Assembly: GCF_020283565.1 (NCBI RefSeq) | Contig: NC_060065.1 | Location: 48,410,409 to 48,474,408 of the forward strand | Length of the DNA stretch: 64,000 nucleotides | Direction of reading: 5' to 3' | Source: Trifolium pratense | Lineage: Eukaryota > Streptophyta > Magnoliopsida > Fabales > Fabaceae | Part shown: piece after piece, positions 55,760 to 64,000 of the stretch | How the letters are laid out: each line of letters begins with the position of its first letter | Position numbering within the stretch: the first letter of the stretch is position 1 | Program-made: the position numbers and the translations under genes | Notes under the pieces: model-generated | Database searches by the model: none | What the model saw: only the letters and a program-made list of their open reading frames with translations | What the model was told of the DNA's origin: nothing

Positions 55760-56373
55760 GAGTATTTACTATTTATTAAAGAATGAGTCGATACAAGTTA
55801 GTTCGGTTGATAAAAAATTGATTCATAGTTCTCAAAGGTGTTAGATGACTACTCGCCGCCAACATAAAGATATATCGTTGGTAGGTGGTCCTTATGTATC
55901 TCTATAAGCATTATATGAACTTTGAGACTTACTATGACTCTGATGAGCCTCCGAAACCCAATTTACCTAATTTTTTAAAAACAAAAAATGATATTATGTG
56001 TAGATCAGTAGAATTTAATTAGCGACAAAATAAAAAATGATCAACAAATTTGGTAATTCTAACATTTAGCGATAGAATTAGAGATCAGCTTTATCTTCTT
56101 TCATTGCTAAATTTTCGTTGTTATTTCAATTTTCTTAGTAGTGTGCTTAAAACATACATTTCTTCCATATATACATACACCTATGTGAAAAAAGAAGAGG
56201 TTTTCTATATTCTCAAATTTATTAACTAAAACAAAAAATTGAAGACCAATGGAAGTTGAAGTTAGTAGAAGTGTCTAAATTTTTTATAACGTGGCGAATG
56301 AAAATTTGAATTTTTATCATAATTAAGTGGTATCTCTATTTAGTTTATGACATGTCTAGAATAGAATTACGTT
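55760..56373. other. Intergenic, nothing recognised
   Basis: A GGTTGATAAAAAATTG to AACCCAATTTACC interval (55806-55970) may be an old SINE or MITE, not assignable. No gene. Confidence 0.3.
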
Positions 56374-56505
56374 TGTCCTCATAAGCTTAGCTTAGTTGGT
56401 AAGGGACATCGCATTTTATATGCAGGATTTGAGGTTCGAATTCTGAACATTTTACTTATCCACCTTAAGGGTAAAATTTTTAGCCACTAGATTACTTGAA
56501 AAAAA
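56374..56505 (+). mobile_element. tRNA-derived SINE
   Basis: Box A-like TAGCTTAGTTGGTAAGGG and box B GGTTCGAATTC are followed by ACTTATCCACCTTAAGGG and AGCCACTAGATTACTTG, ending in an A-rich tail. Same family as 58058-58205. Confidence 0.75.
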
Positions 56506-57354
56506 ATACTTTTGATGAAGGCAACATATGAAGAACAAAAACAAGCACAAAGAAAAAACTAGAAAAGGGTGTGTCATTATTGAGAACCATGGGAAGTTTA
56601 TGCAAAAAAAATTTGTTTACGATGAACTAGGGATCGAACACAGAACTTATAATATACTACCCAAATCTCTCATCACTAAACCAAATCTAGTGGCTTAGTG
56701 TATGCGAATTTCTGAATAAATAAAAGATGTGAATAAAGGTATGTATTTTTTTTAAGAATCTAAAGAAATTAGAATTTTTATCTTTTTAGTAAATTTACAG
56801 AATATTCCCACAAATTTAATTGTTCTAAAATGCTATTCTCACCCCCAAAGAATATGCTTGAATTGCAATTTTCCTTTATATACTCTGTCTGCACAACAAT
56901 CTAAAAAAACACCTATTAAATTAAAGGGAGTGTGCTATTTAATAATATGAAAAGAAAAGTGAGTTCAATTTCTTCCAATATTTTTAGAAAAATATATTAA
57001 ATAAATGGCCCTGTTTAACCAAACTTTAATTATGAATAGAATTAGAAATAAAGGGGGTGTGGTAATGACATTCATTGAACCTAGACACAAGAAATGAACA
57101 TAGTACGGAGAAACATCTTGGTTGAAGGACGAGCTGTAAAAGGTTTGGTATATCACGATACAACAGCATCTTTGTAACATTTTTAGGAAAAAAACAAAAG
57201 CAACAAAAGAATAGAGCATCGCCATCATCAACGATTCATCTTTAGTAAAATGTTCCTTTCCCTTGTATAAAGTAAGTAAAGCAAGTTTGGAAGATCTACC
57301 AAGTCGATATTATTAGGCTGGACAACTAATCTCGTTTGAATTGCTAAAAAATAA
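56506..57354. other. Intergenic, nothing recognised
   Basis: GATGAACTAGGGATCGAACACAGAACTT near 56622-56649 looks like another decayed SINE on the minus strand. No gene. Confidence 0.3.
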
Positions 57355-57692
57355 TGGATAGCTGATAAGTTAGTTTATAGCTGATGAGCTTATAGTGATA
57401 GTTTATAAGCTAGTTTTTTTTTTTTTTTGGTATTCTATAAGCTAGCTTTTCATTTATAGTGAATAAGCTAGTTAATTTAATTTGTAGTGTTTGATAAAAT
57501 TAGCGGTTGAACTAACTTATAAGTATGAAATGACATAAAAAGATATATTTAATTAATATTTAATTTTTTTTAAGTAAGATGATATGGGTAAAATTGGAAG
57601 AAAACATAATAAGTTAAGTTATAAGCTCATGAGCTACTTGAAATAACGTTTGAAAAATAAACTTATTGACCTTCCCGAACAGAGCCTTACTC
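57355..57692. mobile_element. MITE with GGCTCTGTTCGGGA end
   Basis: The right end is CCCGAACAGAGCC. Interior palindromes are on TATAAGCTAG, AGCTGATGAGCTTATA and AAGTTATAAGCTCATGAGC. Left end approximate. This terminal motif is common in plant MITEs; related sequence lies in WRKY intron 4. Confidence 0.55.
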
Positions 57693-58057
57693 GAAATTTA
57701 GTAATTGTATGTGTAAGTTTCATATAGTACTTACGATTTTATTTGTAGAGTAAAAACAATGTGCAATATTATTAATAAATATTCAAGTCTCTTAATAATA
57801 TTGTCTAAAGCTTAAACATAGATTGGTGTGTATGAGAAAATGTTTGTTGAAATATATCAATCCCTTAAATAAATTTTGTAGGGTTGGATTAAATTCAACT
57901 CTTATATTTGAGTCTTTTATTAGAATCTCTCAAAGATTCATGGGACTAGCTATGGTTTCTGCCATTGGATCATCCACGAGACAATTATCATAGTATTAGT
58001 TTAACTCTTAATTTTTTTATATGTTGAGAAAACTTTAGATTAAAATTAAAAATAAAT
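57693..58057. other. Intergenic, nothing recognised
   Basis: AT-rich and without features. Confidence 0.4.
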
Positions 58058-58205
58058 GTCTCCGTGAGTTTAACTCAGTTGGTAGAGACATCACATTTTA
58101 TGTGCAACAGCCAGAGTTCGAACTCCGGACACTTTACTTATTCAGATTTGGATCCAAATCCTACTTATTCACCTTTAAGGTGAATTTTCTAGCTATCAGT
58201 TTGAC
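58058..58205 (+). mobile_element. tRNA-derived SINE
   Basis: Box A TAACTCAGTTGGTAGAGAC and box B GAGTTCGAACTCCGG are well kept. The body repeats CCTACTTATTCACCTTTAAGG and ends near GACAATAATTAAAA. It is not a tRNA gene because the region between the boxes is too long and no cloverleaf closes. Confidence 0.78.
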
Positions 58206-58535
58206 AATAATTAAAAATAAATAAATAAAAATAAAGCAGCATTATAATATCTCATTCAAACCGCCACGCCACGCCACGCATTTGTGTTTTTCTTTTTGCT
58301 CTTTGAGTGACACCAAAGTTCATTGGTATTTTTATGGGACTCAATGAAGACGGAAATATGTCTATAATTCAAGGATGGAGTGTGTCATTAAGTCAAAAAA
58401 AATAAGGATGGAGTGTCGTTAATTGTATATATAGATAATTAAACCCAAAAGAATATATTTTGGCTCTTTCTTAGTATATTAGCATTATTAATTCAATAAA
58501 AAAGTAATAGAAATGAACATCTCAAATGTTCTCGT

Positions 58536-58675
58536 GAACTTAGTTTGATTTGTGGGGATATTATATTTTATATGTATAAGTTGATGTTTGAACTTCGGAT
58601 ATCTCACTTATCCATTTTAAATATCACTTATTTATTTTAAGAGTGAAATTTCTAATGACTAGACTATTTAACAAA
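58536..58675 (+). mobile_element. Decayed SINE, same family
   Basis: Shares CGTGAACTTAGTTTGATTTGT, TGTTTGAACTTCGGA and CACTTATCCATTTTAA with the intact copies at 56374 and 58058. Confidence 0.55.
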
Positions 58676-58856
58676 AAAATATCATCTCAAATGGTAAAAA
58701 ACTGTAAGGATAATTGATGTATTTCGGCGTGATTCAAGCATACATTTAATACTATAACGAGGAACAAGTTGTTGCCGGTGAAAACTTGTTTTTTTTTTTT
58801 CTTTTTTGCCGGTGAAAACTTTAAATAACTATTATACATGAACATGTTATTAACTA

Positions 58857-58999
58857 CTCCCTCTGTAACACTTTATAAGCAAAAATGTACTTTCTAGGTT
58901 CATTGTATATTTAATTTATCTAGTAATATAGACTAGATAAATTAAATATACAATGAATCTAAAAAACTCAATTTTACTTATAAAGTGTTATGAAGGGAG
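58857..58999. mobile_element. Stowaway MITE
   Basis: A 143-bp palindrome with ends CTCCCTCTGTAACACTTTAT and complement CTCCCTTCATAACACTTTAT, flanked by TA (58855-58856, 59000-59001). A textbook Stowaway. Confidence 0.9.
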
Positions 59000-60734
59000 T
59001 ACTAAATATGGGGAATAAGTTTTTGCTAACTACTTCATGGGGAACAAGTTGTTACTAATGAAAAATTTAAATAAATAATATATCAATTTTTAATTATAAA
59101 CAAAAATATTTCTTAATAAAAATTTTCAACTTTAATATGTAGTTATATTTATAATTCAAATAAATGTGCAATAAAAAAAATACTGGATGTATATTTATCA
59201 ATTATGTCTATAATATAGAAAAGGTGACATACTATAAGAAAATGGTCATGTGGTCTTACTAACATAGCATATGTAACAAAAAAAAACTAACATGGCATGC
59301 CACGTGAGATGATTATAGCATGTGTTGTTGAGTTGCCACCTCAACATTCAATGAATGTGGACAAAACATATATAAAGGCACTAAAAGCACATAAAAATAT
59401 TACTAAGAAAAAAAATTAAAAGCTAGAAGTGGGAAATTTTTTTTTACATATATATACACAATTGCAAGAAAGAGCCTCATACGACTAATATTGACTTGTT
59501 TTTTGGAAGATGAAAAACGTAATTTTTTTGTGGCTTATAAGGACAATAAAAAAAAATTAATCATTTGAATTAATAATTTATATTTATTTTTTACACTGGT
59601 TACCTGTTTTAAATTGATACAAAAAACTCATGTTATTTATGTGATTCTTTCATTATTCAAATTTTTAATCATGTTTTTTCTCAATCACTTGAAATTTCTC
59701 TCACTCGAAACTTTAGCTTGTTTTCTTAGTGCTACTGTGTGCCTTTGTGCCTCTATCCTTGTCATTGTCTTTAGTTTTCTTCAACCTCGAGATCAGAACA
59801 TTTGTGCATTCATGGTTTGATTATGATTGAATGTATTACTTGGGTCGAATATATAAAACTATTTTAGTCTATAAGTTGTTTTTTTGCCTTTGGTTGCCTT
59901 TATTAACTAATTGAATTAATATTTGAATTATATACAAATTCAATTCTTATTTTTTTTCTTTCTGATAAACTAAAAAGTTGTTTAAGTAAGAAAAAAAGGA
60001 AAAATAAGAAAAGATTAAGGAGATAGGCTTAAACCCAATGAAAAAAAATAATGATTAAAGAGATTGAAATTGAAATGTAAGATATTGCAAAGAATGAGAA
60101 TTTCACGATGATGACAGCTAATTAATTTGATGAAGACTATTACGATTTTTTTAGGCAAGTCATGTTGTTTGGTTGGGGGACTCATGTTAAATTGACATGT
60201 CCTCATTGCATGAAACATACCAAAGCATTGGAAGAATCTGTGGTTTGACTCTTATCGTAAGTTCTTACCAAAAAATCATGCGTTTAAAAGAAAAATGAAT
60301 TGCTTCAAAAAAGTTTATATTTTTGTGAAGACTTGAGCTCCTAGTAACATAGGTTCAGCCGTCTCGGATGTACTAGAAAAAGAGCAGGAGACGCGAAAAG
60401 AAATTGAGGCACTTCTTTTACCACAATAGTACATTTTATTCACACCCTCAAATCTCAATTAAATTCTTAATCGAAGCTCAAAAAATAATAAGATTTATAG
60501 CCACTATACTCTTAGAATAATAATATTCAAATAATTAGTTTGCACATAATATTCAAAATCTCACATGCGGCCGTTGATACAAATTTTTTGCCTACAAAAA
60601 TATCAACTCAAAAGAATTGAATACTTGTAAAAAAAAAAATGCCTTCAATTACGACGGTTGCTCAATGCTCATATATTTGTTACGATAGCATGTCGCAATT
60701 TTAATATTTTATTCATTTAGTGTGTAGAACAGAA
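59000..60734. other. Intergenic region with promoter-like motifs, no confirmed gene
   Basis: CACGTG at 59301-59306 and TATATAAAGG near 59370 resemble a core promoter. Downstream, a hydrophobic 68-codon frame (59614-59820) could be a membrane segment but has no recognised family or splice context. Confidence 0.25.
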
Positions 60735-61131
60735 CACAATGAAATCATTAAAATCGTGAAATCACCAATGTTTCTGTCTTCCACCGTGCTTCAACACCTT
60801 TCGAGTCGGGAGTATGCAGCTCATTGTAAGGAACTAATTTTGGACTTTAAATGGAGACATGATCAAGTCAGAGATGTGTTTCTTGATATTTTTAGGCGTA
60901 CGTGAATTTTTGTGAAGAAAGAGACACCAATATTGAACTTCTGGACTGACCCACAAGAAGGGAAATCAACACTACGGGTATCAGATGTTCTGGTGTATAG
61001 ATGAGTAGGTGAGAAACATGATTTGACTGAAGTTTCCCCACTTGTGGTACTAGGGGCCGAAGACTTTACTGTGAGACGGGCGACCCTCAAAGCTGCTTCA
61101 AGCAAAATTGTCAAACATGAAAAAACGTGTT
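60735..61131 (+). pseudogene. Relic of a recurrent plant repeat protein (unassigned)
   Basis: A single frame reads EIIKIVKSPMFLSSTVLQHL... then, past a TGA (60903-60905), FWTDPQEGKSTLRVSDVLVY, a second TGA near 61003, and SPLVVLGAEDFTVRRATLKAASSKIVKHEK. From memory this resembles a protein fragment found many times in legume genomes and sometimes labelled auxilin-like; identity is unconfirmed. Two in-frame stops and no clear start make it non-functional. It abuts the LTR element at 61137. Confidence 0.5.
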
Positions 61132-61303
61132 CTAACTTTTAAATAATAAAATAATAGTCTATGTTATTGGGCTTGTTAGTTTAGAGTCCATTAGGTTTTA
61201 TTATATATTCTCTAGTAATCTTTTTGTAAAGTTAAACTATTGACATTCTATTGAAACCCTAGCCGTCTTTCTCTTTTCTATTTGTGTATCTCTGATTCTA
61301 ACA

Positions 61304-61315
61304 TGGTATCAGAGC
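61304..61315 (+). other. Primer binding site (initiator-Met tRNA)
   Basis: TGGTATCAGAGC is complementary to the 3' end of plant initiator tRNA-Met and directly follows the 5' LTR. Confidence 0.85.
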
Positions 61316-61844
61316 TATGTTCGATCTCCTTGAACGGTTGCCGCTATTCCGCTGTCGAGTTCCCAACAAAATTGGGAATGAGTTGAAGCTTTGGTTGTTC
61401 TTTGGAGTACTGTTTCGTGTAAGTGTATCTCGTTGGCTATTGTTTTCTCCTTGGGTATTTTGTTGTTGGATAGCAATTGCAAGAGAGTTTATTGTTGAAT
61501 TTTGAACGTGTGCCCCTGTTGATAGTGTGCTGGTGTTATGCCACTTTAAGGCTACTGTTTGAAAGAAGACTTCCTTTGTGCATTCATTAATTTGCAACTC
61601 GGTTCAGTTTTGGGTTAAGTTCTTAGGTTTGGTTCGCTATGGTTTTGGTTTGGATTTGTTTGGTTTGGTTTTGATTTCGTTTGGATTGGTTCAAATTTGT
61701 TTGTTTGGTGAGCACTCGCTCGCGCAATTTGGTTATGGTGTTTTCTTTTGGTTGTCCGGTGAGTCAAAATAATGCACTCACAATTTGTTGGTTTGATTTC
61801 GTTCAGTTTTGTTTGGTTTGATTTCTCTTATTGCTTGGTTGCAT

Positions 61845-62250
61845 TGCACTTCTCTCTTCTATTGCACTTATCTTCTGATTGTATTGTTGCACTTCTCTTC
61901 TGATTGCATTGCATTTCTTCCTACTATTGCACTTCTCTTATGATTGCATTGCATTTCTCCCTCCTATTGCACTACTCTTATGATTGTATTGCACTCCTCC
62001 CTATTGCACTTCTTTTCTGATTGCATTGCACTTCTCCCTATTGCACTTTTGAATTCTTCTGATTGATTGCATTGATTGCACTTCTCCCTGACTTCTTCTG
62101 ATTGATTGCACTTCTCTCTAGCTTCTTCTAATTACATTGCACTTCTCTCCGACTTCTTCTGATTGATTACACTTCTTCCTGGCTTCTTCTGATTGCATTA
62201 CACTTCTCTCTGGCTTCTTCCGATTGATTGCACTTCTCCCTCTATTGGTT
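61845..62250. repeat. Pyrimidine-rich degenerate minisatellite
   Basis: Motifs TTGCACTTCTC and TCTGATTGCATTGCA alternate about 15 times with varied linkers. It forms much of the interior of the LTR element. Confidence 0.8.
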
Positions 62251-62603
62251 GATTTTTCTGTTTGGTTTGGATCTGTTCGTTTAATTTGTAACAAGCTTAA
62301 AGCTTAGTAAGCTTTAGCTTGAAGGGTAGTGTTTGAAGTTTATAGTATTTAGTATGTTTTTCGTATTTTGTTTGACAAACTCACAATGCTTCTTGTTGAT
62401 GCATCGTGAGTGAGTTTGAGAGTAGGTTTTAAATAATAAAATAATAGTCTATGTTATTGCGCCTGTTACGTTAGTTTAGAGTCCATTAGGTTTTATTATA
62501 TATTCTCCGGTAACCTTTTTGTAAAGTCAAGCTATTAATATTCTATTAAAACCATAGCCGTCTTTCTCTTTTCTATTTGTGTATCTCTGATTCTAACACC
62601 AAC

Positions 62604-64000
62604 AATCAATACATTTTTATACCATTTGCATTCTATATTTTTGGCTTTCTAGCACCCCTGGCATTCCTCGGTCACCCCTGAAATGACCAAACTAACCCTC
62701 TCACTTTTTAGGATGCGAGCAGTTTTCGCACTCTAAGTAGCGAGTGACATTATTTTATACTCACAGCTCGTTACCTAGAATGCGAACTAAAATACATTTT
62801 GCTATTTAATGTGAATTTATATTTGTCGTTAAGTGTATAATTTACTTATGGTGAATTAGTTCGCATCCTAGAATGTGAAATGTTGTTTTTCAATTTTTTG
62901 CAATTTTACACATTCGTAAGTTAACATGCAAACTGTGGTATTCCAGTTTTACAATTTTATACACTCATTTTCTAAATATCGAGAGTGGTAAATTGAAAAT
63001 ATCAGGATGGTAATACAACAATTAACAACAATACGTGCCAACTTGACTAGTGGATGATACGACAACAATATAAGACATGGCATTGGATGCGAACCAAGCA
63101 TGTTCATTTTCATTGGGATGACAATCAATATACAGTTTCTACTACTTGCACCATTTTTATGTTCCTTTTTTCTCTGTTAACAATTTTTTTTACACAATTC
63201 ATCTGTTTAACATTTGACTTGTAATGAAATGAAAATTACATATTTGACAAAATTCATTTATTTTTTTTTAGAATATAAATGAATAGACACTCCTAGTTGA
63301 CATACAAGTGGTAAATGCTGTGACAAGAATCAAGACACGACATGCGTTGCTATAGCAAATCACACTTTCATTGATTAAGACAACTTAACTGTGAAAGAAT
63401 GCACTAACATTACTTTTTATTTCATTTGCTTAGGTTTGAGTTTGACAATGTAACAAAAAGAAAGATTTGACACACTAAAGTGAATCCACACTTTATAAGA
63501 CTAAATAAAATGCATATTTATAATGGCAGAATCGATGGATTGAGATATGTTGTTGTATATTATCACACGGTTTAAGATAATATTTATTTTCATCCGTTGA
63601 TTTGAGATCGGGCAGTTTGCACATTAGGTTAAAATCGTTAATACAATTTCAACACCGTTTGATTGAGATCGGACAGCTCAGAATAATGACCGCGTTAACA
63701 TTGTTACTGCACCAAAGCTGATTCTAAGATCGACCTAGGGTGAGCTAACTGATACCTTGCTTTAGGTGTTTTATAAATTTAGATAATAAAAATTGATTTT
63801 AAATAAATTAATTCTATAAAATTGATTCAGACTAAAAATAAATTGAATGTAAAATAATTTATGTTTAGATACATTTGTATAAGTTTAGCAAAAAATCTTA
63901 ATTTAAAAATCAACTTGTAACAAAAAAAAAAGTTAGGATTAACTCGACTCGAGATTATTCAAATATGTCAAATTCAATATTTTAGAATCAATTTTCACTC
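62604..64000. other. Intergenic region, nothing recognised
   Basis: A short inverted theme on GCGAGTGA/AGTGTAAT and TAGAATGCGAACT occurs around 62715-62880. No gene, RNA or complete element was found up to the window end. Confidence 0.35.

Larger units (their letters stand above)
61137..62598 (+). mobile_element. Miniature Ty1/copia-type LTR element (TRIM/LARD-like)
   Basis: Two near-identical direct repeats, 61137-61303 and 62427-62598, start TTTTAAATAATAAAATAATA and end CTGATTCTAACA. Immediately after the first is TGGTATCAGAGC (61304-61315), the initiator-Met tRNA primer site of copia elements. GAGAGTAGG precedes the second as a possible polypurine tract. Flanks are CTAAC (61132-61136) and CCAAC (62599-62603), a 5-bp duplication with one mismatch. 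The 1.1-kb interior has no gag or pol, so it must rely on proteins in trans. The LTRs lack the usual starting TG. Confidence 0.85.

Noticed and set aside
58075..58145. Possible tRNA gene (box A and B well conserved)
   Set aside because: Spacing and lack of a closed cloverleaf, plus sister copies at 56374 and 58536 sharing the downstream body, show a tRNA-derived SINE.
61298..61597. Minus-strand 99-codon frame across the primer site
   Set aside because: It overlaps the LTR end and primer site of the miniature copia element and has no domain; taken as chance.

Overview
This is an AT-rich plant nuclear window dominated by transposable elements, most likely from Medicago (M. truncatula or a close relative). 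The strongest pointer is a duplicated pair of two-exon genes for nodule-specific cysteine-rich (NCR) peptides, a family confined to inverted-repeat-lacking-clade legumes. Species assignment is inference; no database search was possible.

Layout. 1-12566: a segment holding a Ty3/gypsy protease relic, a MITE and an NCR gene occurs twice (1-2574 and 9733-12566). Between the copies lie repeat fragments, a 2.9-kb Helitron (3144-6057, minus) that carries the spliced C-terminal OB-fold of an RPA70-like protein, an antisense copia relic and a 122-bp tandem array. 12567-23132: an antisense copia element with its 3' LTR, interrupted by a palindromic Mutator-like MITE; a large inverted minisatellite; a second Helitron with a broken PIF1-type helicase; and small MITEs. 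24800-28660: a five-exon group IIb WRKY transcription factor gene (555 aa, plus). 28700-38600: gene-poor DNA with SINEs, hAT-like and Mutator-like elements. 38700-40166: an intronless MAPKKK of the MAPKKK17/18 type (398 aa, plus) with an ABRE/G-box upstream. 41833-43059: a two-exon BAP31-like ER membrane protein gene (minus). 45477-48909: an eight-exon SKU5-similar (SKS) multicopper-oxidase-like gene (540 aa, minus). 49200-64000: no confident host gene; a SINE with a perfect 13-bp target duplication, several Stowaway-like MITEs, a protein relic, and a miniature copia-type LTR element with its initiator-Met tRNA primer site.

The host genes are independent single loci, not a pathway cluster. 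The NCR peptides would act in nodule cells on bacteroids. The WRKY and MAPKKK are stress or hormone signalling proteins. BAP31 works in the ER membrane. The SKS protein is secreted to the wall or apoplast. The most informative structures are the transposon junctions: three elements are delimited to the base because an empty paralogous site lies in the same window. Gene models are manual splice predictions with frame-consistent exons.
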